Source of the DNA: Galerina marginata
Taxonomy: Eukaryota > Basidiomycota > Agaricomycetes > Agaricales > Galerinaceae
NCBI GenBank assembly: GCA_023014335.1
Contig: JAECYW010000001.1
Span: 3,906,001-3,970,000 of the forward strand
Direction: 5' to 3'
Length of the DNA: 64,000 nt
Part shown: one piece after another, positions 40,771-52,165 of the stretch
Numbering within the stretch: position 1 is the stretch's first letter
Layout: each line of letters begins with the position of its first letter
The notes under the pieces: generated by a model
What the model saw: only the letters and a program-made list of their open reading frames with translations
What the model was told of the DNA's origin: nothing
The model's database searches: none
Translations under genes and position numbers: made by a program

Positions 40771-41993
40771 GATTTACCATCGCGTCTAACCTACAGATGA
40801 GAATAATGGATGAGAAAAGCGATGGTTATCACAGTTGAAATGGGACTAAACCTGTTCGCAACCAAGTACAGAGCTGCTCATGAAACGAAGACGCGTCGCT
40901 GAGCGGCTGGTGCAGAAGTGCTAAGTTGTGCACAGTTTGATGTGATCTTGTCGACTGGTATCCAAAATGCCTAAAGTAGACTAATATGTGGGCTGTGACC
41001 GACGCTTGTTCTGTGTTTAGCATCCCTAAAAGATTTGCGAATCAGAACGGCTCATTGATAGTGGACTGGCAGTTTCCATCAGGTCGGTAAAAGTTCCCAG
41101 ATTTACAATCCCGACGCCTACGCGGGAACTGAGCCAGCTCTTTTCCACAATTTCGGTCCTGGCAGTCGCATAGCGGCCAAGCAAAACCGCTGCAGTCGAC
41201 ATTACGTAAATTTCCGTCAGTTGCTCTGATGAGTAGGCGAACAAGCAGATTTTATATTTGGCTGAAGGCAGTGCATGGAGAACAAGTCCAGAACATTTAT
41301 CTCAAGCCAAAGCTCTGTACGGAAGGAGCGTGCCAGGTATTCAAACTTGCATGCCCCTACTGAACTGGGAGCTTTTTCTTTCGTCGAGGTAAACTTTACT
41401 AAAGCTAGCGGGAGGCGAAAGGGGCAATCGCAAACTGGTACTCGGAGTTGCGTCGGTTGTTCATAGCAGCACGCGGAAGCTGTTTAGTGAAGTTCTCAAC
41501 GACGGTTTAATGACTCAGTCTTCCGAGAACGTGGCATTTGGGAGGATGAGTTAGCCGATTATACTTCTCTCGAAGTCATGAAATCTTCGAGAATCGCGGG
41601 CAAGTGTCAAATACTGAGAATGTAATTCGTCGTTCGAAGTCTACGAGGCAAGAGCGTGCTTGGCATCCGTTGTAACTGAGCCCCAAGGCACTGGAGTGGA
41701 TTACGCACCTTTGGCAGCACATTATATAAGATCCATGGTCCTGTTAGGTCGGGTTTAGTTCTCGATTTATATACCCCAGAATGCTCTTCCTCCGTTAATA
41801 CCGCGGTATCTAAAAATAAATATCGCTCCAGCGCAGATACCTACACCACTCCCGTAGAGAGGGTTCGCTTGCCTCCCGTCCAGATATCTCCAGGTGCTGA
41901 CCTCGTGACATGGATACGCGCTTTTTTTCATTTTCTGAATAGGGGATCAGACTTAGCCCTCACGTCCACGTCGCGCCCAGCTTTCACTGCCCC
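40771..41993. other. Intergenic between peroxidase and KDZ gene
   Basis: No coding exon is supported. It should hold the upstream control region of the peroxidase on one side and the left border of the transposon on the other. I could not find a convincing terminal inverted repeat by eye. Confidence 0.35.
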
Positions 41994-44900
41994 ATGCCGA
42001 AGATCTCGCGCAACTATGGGCGACAGCCTGCAGTAACATCAGGAATGGGGAACATCTATACCAGCCCCGTTAAAACCCGTAACCACAAACGAAAAACGCA
42101 AACAATTGCGTATACTTGCCTCGACCCGGTAGGAAAGCGACGGCGGTTGGAGAAGGAACTGGAAATGTTAATGAAGCTCTCTGAATCTGAACCTGGACCT
42201 ATCCTCGACAAACCGGAGATGGTATCTGCACCTACTGATACGAATGGTGAAGGCGAATGGGTACCGATGGACGATACAGATGTTGAAGGCGAATGGGTAC
42301 CGATGGATGAGGACGTAGATCATGCAAATTGTCACAACCCTTGTGAGCCAAAACACGAAAACAATGGTGTTGCCGAACCTTCAACAACCCCTTCTGCAAA
42401 GAAAAGGAGACGCATCACTCCAGATCAAGCAACCACCGACCTTTACGCAAAATGGAAATCCCTTTTGCCGTCGCTTATCGAACCACTGCTTGCATATACG
42501 TCGGAATCGATCGGACAACCGCTTCGGCCTGCTGAGAAAAGTCTGACAGGGATATGTGAATCCAAGACTCTGCCCTGTGCCACGAAGGACACCAAGATTC
42601 TTTGTCTTCATTTTGATTGTGAGTTATGCGACCTTGTATATCTCCAATTCACTCATTTGTTAATTGTAGACTTCCAAACGGTCAACTTAACAAATTGCGC
42701 GTGCCAATCTATTAGTCAAGCACTTGTACGAAATGGTCTTTTCCCCACTGCTCCCGGCCAAATTCGAATGGCAGTTTCGATCGATTTGTTGGATTTCTAT
42801 GGGGCTCTTTTCGAACGCTCCTGTGATGCAGTTAATGCAATGGCAGCGGCGTTGAATGATTTTTACACGAAACGTGGCTTCTATCTGACAAGCGACAAAG
42901 TGAGCATTCTAGTCGGGTCTCATATCACATCCCATTCATTAATTGCTTTACCAGGGGGAAAGATACAAAGAACCATTTCGCCGTGGGCTTGGATATGCTT
43001 CCCAGTGGCTTGACGGACTACGCGTCCTCGTAGAAAATCAAGTTCAATCGATCTTAAAACAGGCCGATGAATACATCCAGACCCAAGCGACCATGGCAGG
43101 ACCACTTTCGGTCCGGGACCCTGCTCCCTCTATTCCAGCTATTACGCCAGTTATACCCTTTACGCCGTCAGTGACTGACCCCGTTACTCCTACCCCGGAG
43201 GTCTCTACTGTTCCATGTCCACCGACACTTCAACATATCCAATTGCCAGACAACACCAAAGAAGCATCTAAACCACCTCGCAAGGAGTGTTCGCGAGTGC
43301 TTCGCCAGCTATGTCCAGCCTGTTTTGGAGGGAAAGAATTTGGAAGATCGCTTGAGGAGTGAGTTTATCTGATAATCCCGTTAATATTAATGTTCATGAA
43401 ACCTTGCTAGTGGCGGCGATTTTCAAATCGCGACCGATGGCAACTTTCACCATCGGCATCTTATCTCCGGAGGGGAGAGCATCCCTTTTCACAATCCGAA
43501 ACATATTATACCCAAAACTTTCGTCGACGCAGTCGGCGAAAACATCTTGAAGGCAAGAAAGTCACCACCGAAGAAGCGAGAATCAAAGGTCCCTGATTCT
43601 GCTGTCGACGAGTGCGAAAAATCATACGATGCAGCTGACGGGGACAAGAAGAAGAATACATCAGAGGATAAGCGATACGATGACCGGGGTTGGATGTCGC
43701 TCGTGTGTCGTCATGATATCCCTCTCTTTTTTGCCAACATCGACACGCCTGGAGAGCAGCAAAAATACGCAATCGCATTGATCCTCTGGTTTTTCGAGCA
43801 TATCCCATCCCATGCTACAATTACAGCTTTGTACGACATTGGATGTGTTCTGGATCGTAGCGTCCAACTGGTTAGTGATGCATCAATCTCATAGATTGAA
43901 AAACCCCAACTCAATGAATGAATATGGTTCAGTTTGACATCTTACCCCCGTCAATAGTGTCTCGTGTCCTGTTTGTCACAACTGCCATGCATGCGTACGG
44001 TCATCAATGGTCCTGTCAACTTGAATATAACCCACGACTGCGGAAAGGTTTGGGCCTTACTGATGGAGAAGGAGTGGAAAGGACGTGGTCACGCTTGCGA
44101 AAACTCATTCCTATTGTCAGAACGTCGTCAGTAAGTCAAAATGAACAAGTCTTCCTTGAATATTGAATAATGTTTCCCAAGCGTGCTCGTCGACAGTGGC
44201 TAACAGACCGCCAGCTCTCGGCAGTGGCTTATGAACTAAGGGAAGACCTCGGAGACTGGCTGAAGCGACGTGGACGACGGGGTGTCGTAGAACAGAGTAA
44301 GAAGGCAAAGGCTATACTTGACAAATGTGGGATTGGAGTGACTGAGCTTCGCCATCAATGGGAACTCCAAAAAGTAGCCCAACTATCAATCAGATCGCGT
44401 ACGTGTACACTCAATGACAGAGAGAAACCTCATAAATTAATCGTGTTGTGCACCGACCTCAGACGCTCCCGCGAGATTGAAAAAAGAACTTGACACCATC
44501 CTTGGTCTACAGGGCGACCTAGAGACGGTAGAAAAAGCTCTCATTGCAGCCAAAGTCATGATGACTACATCCAATGCACCCAAAGAATCAAAGTCTATAT
44601 TGGATAGTCTTCGAGATACGCACCAGCAACTCACGGAGAAAGTAGAGGCATTATATGTCTCGCTAAACATCCACGATTCGTATCCCGACCTCAAAGGTGT
44701 AAATTTGGACTTTGTGAGGATACTATTAATGGCTCGCGACCTGAAGATAAACATCAGGAAGCGGGCGATTGGGAGCTTCTTTGAATGGGATCGTTTGGAT
44801 CAGGCGGTTGGTGGCCGAAGTCAGGCACTAGGTATGTGCATAGTGATAGCATCATCTCTCCAACTCACAAGCACCTAGGCACTAAACTTCACCAACAAAC

Positions 44901-46634
44901 TCGAAAGGCAATTTCCAAGCGAGCTCCAGCGCTGACGACTGCCATCAAAAAATTCAATAGTTACTGTGTCAAACTAGCGGGCCTATATGATCCTTCATGG
45001 AACATTCCCCTTCCTCTTCCCCTCCCAACAAAATTGGCCAATCTGCGTGACGACTCTAGCCTCATGGAAGATATATGGATAACACCATCCGAAACCAAAA
45101 TGCAACCCTGGCTCGATGATCCAGATGTTCGGTCAGGTATCCGAGCGATGCTCAAACTCGATAGATGTCTTGAGGAACAGCGCCGTCTCGGCCTTGAGGC
45201 TGATAATCTCTGCCGCTGGTTTGGTAGAGAGCTTGGTGCAGTAGAACTCGCCATTAGAACACCCTCTTGTGAGTAACCTTTCGAAAACAGCTGTTAAACG
45301 CACCTGAGTTGTAATTCTTAGGCAGTTTGTTCAGTGTACAGCTTCTAGCATATCGGGACCATCTTCTCCACCTCAAGTCGAGGTGGACTAGCCCACAGGC
45401 TTCTGCAATTCGGTTCGATGGACATGTCGCGATGGCTAATCAGGTTGCATCTCAGCTGACTGGACGTCCCGAACCTCCAGTCATAAAGTGGATCCATGCA
45501 TTTCATGAAGATGGAGAAGCTGCGCTTGCGGCGCTTGATGACTATGAGATCCAACCCGACGACGTCAACGAGCTTCCAGACTATGCCGCCAGCGATCTTC
45601 TATCCATGCAAGACGAGCCAGTTACGGATGACATTCAAGAAATCATTTCATCAGAATTTCTTGAAGCAGACAATGACGAGCTTGAAGATACTTCGGGTAT
45701 AGAATACACAGAGGAAACAACAAGTCTACTCTGGGAGCTACTGGTAAGTTCTTCAGGTGTCCTGTTTGAATTTACGCTTAGCCTTTGTATTCCCTGAAGT
45801 CTCTTCGACGCGACAATGATCTGGCGACCTTCATTAATGATAGTGTTGTTCTTCCATCCGGTGGTCGCTGCAATCAGAAACGTCGGTTTGGGAATTTTGT
45901 ATTCAACAAAGAGGAGCTCAAAATATTCAACACCTCTAACGCACTCCTCAACGATGTTTGCTTGAATGGGTCGGCAGCTATCCTGCAAGCGGTATTTGTC
46001 CGGAGCTCTCATTATCACATCTCTGCTAAAAGATGTGCAATATTCTCGACGCATGATTTGACCAGAGTTCGATACAAGGCCACAGATATGGAACTTTGGA
46101 GAAACACACGCAATAGGGAATACTGGACCAAGGATATCTGGATAGTCCCGATTCATCGGCCATCTCAATGCCATTGGGTCTTGGCAGTTGCTTATCTGGA
46201 ACGTGGAGAGATACACCTCTTTGATAGCCTTGCAGGTCGACGATCTTGGACGAAGGACGTGAAAGTAATTATTCAGTCATACCTGTTGCAGAGGGGCAAT
46301 TTTAATACAACTTCCAGGATGTTTCGATATTTATTTCAAGGTTATTGGAACTCTCAAATCGTTCGGGTCATCCAATAGCAATACCGTCATCACTTGGATG
46401 GGTTGCCCAGCCTGCATTGGTATATGCCCAACTTCTACAACTGGAATTACGTTGACATTTTCCTAGATTGATGCCGTTCAATCAAATGGCCATGACTGCG
46501 GTCTGTGGGTTCTGGCCTGGATCGCAGCAATACTTAGAGGATATGATACAACAGGGCCGACAATAAGCGAGTCGGTGATGCCTGCCTGGAGGGCCCTCCT
46601 GAGCAGTTTTGTTTGTGCGATGTCGACTAATTAG
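41994..46634 (+). mobile_element. KDZ transposase gene with CxC1-like and Ulp1 protease domains
   Basis: DNA transposon gene of the Kyakuja-Dileera-Zisupton group. The ATG at 41994 opens an acidic/basic N-terminus, then a CxC1-like cysteine cluster (NLTNCACQ, GLFPTAPGQ, MAVSIDLLDFY). After introns comes PACFGGKEFG, then ATDGNFHHRH with the first catalytic Asp near 43436, and VCRHDIPLFFANIDTPGEQQ. LYDIGC gives the second Asp near 43835, MHAYGHQWSCQ follows, and LTDGEGVERTWSRLR gives the Glu near 44068. A long helical linker follows. The C-terminal part is a Ulp1/C48-type cysteine protease: CHWVLAVAY (His near 46172), HLFDSLA (Asp) and QSNGHDCGLWVLAW (Gln and Cys near 46497). The stop is TAG at 46632-46634. 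Exon joins between 46264 and 46428 are uncertain and could hide a frame break. Otherwise the reading frame is largely preserved. Confidence 0.88.
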
Positions 46635-46753
46635 TGGTCACATTTACGAGCCGGATCTTCTATAAATCCTTATGCTATTATTCTCTCGACAAGAACCACT
46701 TGAAAATCAATTTTATAGGCGAGGCATACACGCTTTTAGGTATCATAGAAATT

Positions 46754-47345
46754 TCAGTCCAACTTATCAGTCCTTCGCTTTTTTGGGACAGGCCTGGGAC
46801 GCGGCGGCTGACCCTCAGCATCCAAATCATCGGCGCCTCGTTTTCTAGCCTGTTGGAATGATAAGCAGACGCAACTGACGATCTCAAACAATCTAAACAG
46901 ACCTTGGCAATACCTTGTCGAGCCTCACAGATCCCGAGGTATTGCTCCCATGTCCGAGTGGGAGGTTCCTCCGAAAAGAACGACGCGGCAACATTCAATT
47001 TCTTCACAACCCACTGCATATCCCGCTCAGATGTGATCTGATACTCGAGTTTAAAAAAAATCGTACCTTCTTTTTTGCCGTGATGTTATGGTCTAAAACA
47101 AGTTGATCTTTGTAGTCGCATAATTTCAATGGCCACTTGATGAACCATAGGTTAAAAACGCGCTCGAAAAAAGCGAGTCTAATCTTCTCAGCGGGCCCAG
47201 TCTGTTTCCGTTTACTCTCAGGGATTTCCTTTTGTTCACGAGCTTCCCTCTCAGCTGCCTCCATCAATGGCTTGTAGTAAGGACCAAGGTCCGTGACAAA
47301 GGCACGCTGAACCCTGAGGGTTTCGTCGCTTTCGGACATAGACAT
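46754..47345 (-). CDS. Small basic protein next to the KDZ gene, function unknown
   Basis: Family not recognised. The ATG at 47345 opens an exon (MSMSESDETLRVQRAFVT...) with a charged helix-forming stretch and LAFFERVFNLWFIKWP. A GTACGA donor near 47067 and acceptor near 47020 join to WVVKKLNVAASFF...EEPPTRTWEQYLG. A second intron (about 46862-46914) joins to ARKRGADDLDAEG and a final PVPKKRRTDKLD, ending at TGA 46754. The last segment is a good nuclear-localisation candidate. It points toward the KDZ gene tail and lies 120 bases from it. Consistent splice joins favour a real gene, possibly an accessory factor of the element. Confidence 0.5.
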
Positions 47346-47907
47346 TCCTATAAAAAGACCGTAAGATCAAAGATCACTGATGGAACCAAGAAAGGAACAA
47401 ACACAATAATGGAGATAGTGGCGATCTGTTCGACGCTGGGAGCAAGAAAAATGATTCTGCTTTGGCTCGTAGGATGGTAAGACGAGAAAACAGAGTTCGA
47501 AGCCGCATAGAGTTTGGGTCCGCATCATTTAATTGGAGCGGAGCCTGGGACGTTGGAATGTCGGGCTGTGTGCGTAAATTCGTCCGCTCTGCACTTCTTG
47601 GTCTATTCACACATAGAAATTTTTTTTATAAAGCAAGGAACTAGGAAGTCTTCATTTTAATGTTGAGTTGATAAATAAATTAGACCTGAAGAGGTCTGGT
47701 TGACATACCAGTAATAACAGCGCCATCCTGTCCGCTTAGACCGTGTGGAGAAGTTAAATCTATAACTGCACAGTACATTGCGGATGATCCACAAGCCGTC
47801 CCTGCCAAAAAAAAATCAACAACAACCGTGCACCACAAAACTAGGAGCAGCTGTGAGTACAACACGACCTCAGCCGATTTGGTCTTTGCATCGAAACGAT
47901 TTTACAG

Positions 47908-48580
47908 ATGCGAGAACCATCCATACCGTCTTTCGTGATGTCAGCCGCTCAGCATTTCTTTGCGCATCACGTCGCAAAATTCTATCAACAGGCGCACCAA
48001 AGAAGACAGCTGAAAGATTTCTTTCGGCAAGTTCACGTTCTTTACCGGGATCGGTGGCCAACTGCGACGCTCGATGACAATGCAAAGGAGGTGAGTAATT
48101 TTATTGATTATTGAACGCTTTTTGATGGCGCAGTCGTTGAGGAGAATGGTTACTTCAGCGGCTGACTATGTAGATGATCAAGACATCGGTGACCAGTACT
48201 GGGCGACGGAACTTACCCTGGAGAAGGATCGTCAGAAGAGAGTGAGCAAAACCTCCAACTATTTCCTCAGGCCATACTTATTCTTTTAATAGCCCGAACT
48301 CGGGAATATTGCACTCCAATTTGGCATCCCCCCGGAAGTCTACCATGCATTGTGCTCTGAAGAGAAGGACCGCGAGGCCGAACACGGAGATGGTACTACG
48401 AGTGCCAGCAGTAGCGAGTCTGACGGCGACGAGGAAGTCCAGGCCGAAAGTGACGAGGGGGCTAAAGCCAACAGTGACGAGGAAGTTAACACTGATCCAC
48501 CCAGTGACGGGGAAATTTTCGTAGCCGGTAGACCTGCGGCAAGAAAACGAGTCATCAGGAAGCGCAGTCATAATTTTTGA
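47908..48580 (+). CDS. Acidic-tail protein next to the KDZ gene, function unknown
   Basis: Three exons fit. The first opens at ATG 47908 (MREPSIPSFVMSAAQHFF...) and has YRDRWPTATLDD. A second exon starts SLRRMVTSAADYVDD after an intron at about 48090-48133. A third starts PELGNIALQFGIPPEVY after an intron at about 48241-48291. The tail is rich in Asp, Glu and Ser (SSESDGDEEVQAESDEG) and ends with a basic cluster, AARKRVIRKRSHNF. The ATG lies just after an acceptor-like tttacag, so upstream exons may exist. It is transcribed away from the gene at 46754-47345. No catalytic motif was seen; a role in nucleic-acid or chromatin binding would be a guess. Confidence 0.5.
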
Positions 48581-48764
48581 ATACTTTTATCATTGTAAGA
48601 CAAGCCAAAAGAAATCGTGCACAGAATAAAACACGTCGAGATTGACGTGAAAAGGGGTTACTCGCTATATATAAAAAAACGCCTTCCAGAATCGGGTCTC
48701 GGAGTATAAAACTCCGCTGAATAATTGAGTGAAAGCAGTTCACGTTGTTATCAGCTTCGACATC

Positions 48765-49735
48765 ATGGGACGGCCCCGCCTGTACCATACGGTAGAAGAA
48801 CGACAAGCTGCTAATAACGCAAAGAGTAAGAGGCACTACGAGAAGTAAGCTGATCACCTTGCAACACATTTTCTCGGTTTTAAAATGCATATCCACAGAA
48901 AAAAACACCTCATAAATAAAAAGCGACAAAAAAAATACAATAAAATGAAGTAGGTTTCATAGCGACATTTGAGCGACATTTCACGGCATATTCTAATGGG
49001 ACCATTGTAGACCGCAATCTGTCGGCGTTCAGTCTAGCCAGGATGATATACATCGGCCAGCGACTCATGTTTCGGCCCTCACAACTTGTATCGACGGGGT
49101 TGAACGAGTTAATAGGCTCCTAGCCAGGATTATTGGAGATTCTACTCTCAGATACTGTGATGAGATCTGTACCACCTTCCTTCGCGATCACAACAAGGAC
49201 AATATACACGATCAAGTCATCAAGCTGGGCAGACTTCAAAAGGCCATCTACAGATACCAGAATAAAATATTGGAGTTGACGGGAGTTGGATCGGAATATG
49301 ACAGAGTCAGCAGTGTCGTTAGAGAGGTATGCACCGTGGTGAAGAGCGTTGAGGAAGTCTTCTGCTACGCTATACTTGGTGTCGACGATGTGAAGGAGCG
49401 CCGTGAAAGTCAAGGGTTTATATATCAGATAGCTTAGCATGTAGGCTCAAGGTCGAGACACCCAAGTACGATGTAGATATAATATTTTACTTCCCACACG
49501 AGATTTCAACCTGTTGAAGCAAAAATTAATGGATACACTGATATCCGAAGAATTTCGAAACGTACCAGCACGAGAGCCGGACACACGAGATTTCAACCTG
49601 TTGAAGCAAAAATTAATGGATACACTGATATCCGAAGAATTTCGAAACGTACCAGCACGAGAGCCGGACCTACGCGCCACACGAAGAGCAGCATCAATGT
49701 CATCCTTCAGTCCCTCACCTGCACAACGAGATTAG
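48765..49735 (+). CDS. MGRPRLYHT-type basic protein, function unknown
   Basis: The first exon (ATG 48765) reads MGRPRLYHTVEERQAANNAKSKRHYE. An intron then joins to KKKHLINKKRQKKYNK, giving a very basic N-terminus that could bind nucleic acid. A second intron (from near 48950 to an acceptor near 49009) leads to PQSVGVQSSQDDIHRP... and a helical region with YCDEICTTFLRD and VVREVCTVVKSVEEVF. A likely third intron near 49418-49473 joins to a tail made of a 29-residue unit repeated twice (DFNLLKQKLMDTLISEEF...), ending at TAG 49733-49735. If the third intron is not used, the protein stops at about 49437. Similar N-termini are, to my memory, common in Agaricomycete orphan genes near KDZ transposons. 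Confidence 0.5.
49495..49668 (+). repeat. 87-base in-frame tandem duplication
   Basis: Two almost identical copies, 49495-49581 and 49582-49668, each starting cacacgagattt. The unit is 29 codons long and stays open across both copies. The near identity shows that the duplication is recent. Confidence 0.9.
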
Positions 49736-50480
49736 GGGGTGGTTTCTGAATGAAAGTTACACTCACGGTCCAACAAGTCCTTAGAAATCAATACACCAAC
49801 ACCAACATGCCCGAGAGCAACAATCACTGCAGCTACGACCTGCGCCAAGGTCAACTGTCCAGGTGAGGTGGCTTCAAGTGGCAGATCGTCGATAATCAAA
49901 TAGTTGGAGGGCTGGGTGCCTTGGGCCAATGTGTGAATACCAGGTACCATCTAGAAAGCATCTCTGGGTCAACAGGATCAACAACCAATGAACAGCGAGG
50001 CCATACTGTTATACGGTAGGGATTTGTCTTGAGGGGCCGGAGTCAACTACAATGAGAAAAGTAAAGGAATACCGTTCGGTTTGAAGTATTACGTGTACTC
50101 CTCCGAGGCAGGCGGCCTACTCAAATTAAAACAGGTCGGAAGCCGCATAGTTAATCGTTTACCTGTCTTGCGAATGTGTTCAGCTTACTGATGTTGTCCA
50201 GAATAATCCAAGAATCAAAGAGTCCATATTTCTATGTAACTGCTGGTATAAATGTCAGACCGTACGTAAATCACTGGAAATCGTATTCATAGTCTGATTA
50301 CCCATAAGGTTGAGCCTTGATTCTAAAACGTAGCATCAGAGCCCAGTTATAAAGACACAGACAACAACATACATTGGAAGACGGAGACAACCTGGTCCTG
50401 GAGACGGCAGCGGTGGATTGCGCAATACGGGGCGAGATACGGACGGATTCGACGATGACCATCTCAATGAAATTTCAGTA
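49736..50480. other. No gene recognised; one small minus frame
   Basis: A minus-strand frame with an ATG at 49950 (to 49732) has a hydrophobic run (LAQVVAAVIVALGHVGVGVLI), but no partner exon or family was identified. It overlaps the end of the plus-strand gene, so it may be chance. Confidence 0.25.
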
Positions 50481-51190
50481 ATCGAGGGCAGGCGACGGCA
50501 GAGCCTACGAGCTGCGAAATTCAGCAAAAGGAATCGCAAATAGAAAGCGAAGATGTTGCACAAACCATGATGGTATTAGGGTTTCTACAGTTCCAGTGAA
50601 CAAACAATCGCGAAGCATAACATTTAACGACTTACATGGCACGCTTAAATCTACCTGGCGCGTGTAACTGTCGATGGGGATGGTATGAACTTTGATACCC
50701 ATTTATGCAGCACGTTTATCGAATGCTGCATGGGCCGTAATTGGCACAATCCTGGAATTCAGTTAGAAATGCATCACAGATGAACTGAAAACCGAACATT
50801 TCAGGTTTCTTGATTCCTTTGAGTGCTCTTGCCCGATCGCGGTAGGTCTTCGCCGCCATGACAATACTTTCTGTACCGCCAGAGGTCATGGCGCCAGCCG
50901 TTCATCTCCATCTAGAAAATATGTGAGGGCATTATACACATTTTCCAAGGGCGATTCATACGGTACACTGCGCCAGAAAGCTTCCCATGTCTCCACGACT
51001 CAGCCGAGCCTCCCATTTCGGTATCCATCTTTTCCATCTCCTGGAGAATCCACTCTAAGGGTTTGCCCTCGGATGGTAAGGCCAAGTGTCGCGTAACATT
51101 AGCACCTTTCGGTACGAGACGGTTTTCGATGTCCAATTTCACCTTGTTCATTTGGAAGGTCCCCTTCTGGCGTGTCGATGGCAGGCGCAG
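50480..51190 (-). pseudogene. Sphingosine-1-phosphate lyase fragment (DPL1-like), broken
   Basis: Relic of the PLP enzyme that splits sphingoid-base phosphates in the ER. Order on the minus strand: KVKLDIENRLVPKGANVTRH and LEWILQEMEKMDTEM near 51000-51150, SWRHGKLSGAVY near 50960, MTSGGTESIVMAAKTYRDRA near 50850-50890, then, after an intact-looking short intron, IVPITAHAAFDKRAA and MGIKVHTIPIDSYTRQVDL near 50640-50760, and LVGSAV near 50510. Between KRAA and MGIK there is a stop where the family has tyrosine. The segment between GAVY and TSGG (about 50 residues) is lost, and the region with the PLP lysine is absent. The N-terminal membrane segment is also missing, so it cannot make an active lyase. 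Confidence 0.85.
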
Positions 51191-51363
51191 CACCAGGCGA
51201 ATAATCAACTACCAGAATAGAAGAAGAAAAGGTCAGCTAATATGTGGACAGGCAACCTGGGTCCAACGAACAAAACAACACTGAAAATAAGAGGGTGAAC
51301 ACTGGCAGGACGGCGTGTTGTGAAATAAATGCTCACATGCTTTGAAACATAGGGCCTGTGACG
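51181..51363. repeat. Segmental duplication, copy 1
   Basis: Direct copy of blocks at 51830-51896 and 52047-52161. Both start ggcgcagcaccaggcg and continue through tccaacgaacaaaacaac to cttтgaaacatagggcc-type sequence. Relative to copy 2 this copy lacks about 150 bases in the middle. Confidence 0.85.
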
Positions 51364-51800
51364 CCGGATGGAGCAAGTCGATGAGCAGAGCTAGTCGGGA
51401 AGTTCCAAGATTCGGCTCCTGTAAGAAGAAAGGTAAGAAAATATTTGAGAAAGGATCATTTTCGAGACATACCTTGCGAATCTCCTTGAGATCGTCTTTG
51501 AAACCATCCACAACCGACGACATCCAGAATTGGCGAAACTTATCCTTCAGCTGCTGCTCCTGAGCCCCAAGAGATCCCGCATTTTCTGGAGGCAGGAAAG
51601 AAGGCAAGTGCGCTGGGGGCGGTGACGGCGATGGAGAAAGCGTGCGAGGGCCTTTGGGTGCTGCCTTTTCCGTTTGTCTTCCTCGCAAACTTGATGGATC
51701 GGCCTTTACTTCTTCCTCCTCCGAATCTGAGGAGCTCGAATCCGATGACGATTCTTACGATGAGGACTCCGTCACTGGCGTAGGTTTCGTGGTTGGTTTT
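51233..51800 (-). pseudogene. Ribosome assembly protein 3 (Rsa3-like) fragment, disrupted
   Basis: Rsa3 helps assemble pre-60S ribosomal subunits in the nucleolus. The C-terminal family domain is clear: LKDKFRQFWMSSVVDGFKDDLKEIRK, then across an intron (about 51420-51474) EPNLGTSRLALLIDLLHP. Upstream is the expected serine/acidic stretch (SSSDSSSSDSEEEE), but a TAA interrupts it near 51748, and no in-frame ATG lies between that stop and FWM. Its 3' end runs into a segment that is duplicated nearby, so the normal C-terminus is also lost. An intron removing the stop cannot be fully excluded but would be unusually short. Confidence 0.7.
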
Positions 51801-51829
51801 ACTTGGGCGACAGATTGAGAAGCTTCTGG

Positions 51830-52165
51830 CAGGCGCAGCACCAGGCGAATAATCAACTACCAGAATAGAAGAAAAGGTCAGCTAATATGTGGACCTGAGG
51901 TCATATTTGACGTACTTGCGATATCCAAGTATAAAGCTCTGAGATGAGTCTATACTTACCCAATCTGAACCAAACGGCTTAGATGTCCCTCGGATGGTTA
52001 AGATAAGAACATTCCAGCAAGGAAAAATCCGTCCGGAAAGAGCAAAGTAAGGCAACCGGGGTCCAACGAACAAAACAACACTGAAAATAAGAGGGTGAAC
52101 ACGGGCAGGACGACGTGTTGTAAAATAAATGCTCACATGCTTTGAAACATAGGGCCTGTGTTCTG
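51830..52165. repeat. Segmental duplication, copy 2
   Basis: Longer copy of 51181-51363, split by a segment at about 51897-52046 that copy 1 lacks. The outer blocks are nearly identical to copy 1, so the event is recent. The two copies flank the broken Rsa3-like fragment. Confidence 0.85.

Noticed and set aside
41000..41993. Terminal inverted repeat of the KDZ element
   Set aside because: No convincing inverted match to sequence after 46634 or 49735 was found by eye; this needs a computed search.
48765..49735. Possible TET/JBP oxygenase gene next to the KDZ element
   Set aside because: KDZ transposons are often linked with TET/JBP genes, so I looked for the iron-binding HxD...H pattern in the neighbouring genes; none is visible.
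51740..51790. Tiny intron removing the TAA in the Rsa3-like frame
   Set aside because: The only GT..AG pair spanning it would be under 40 bases and would delete part of the expected acidic serine tract.
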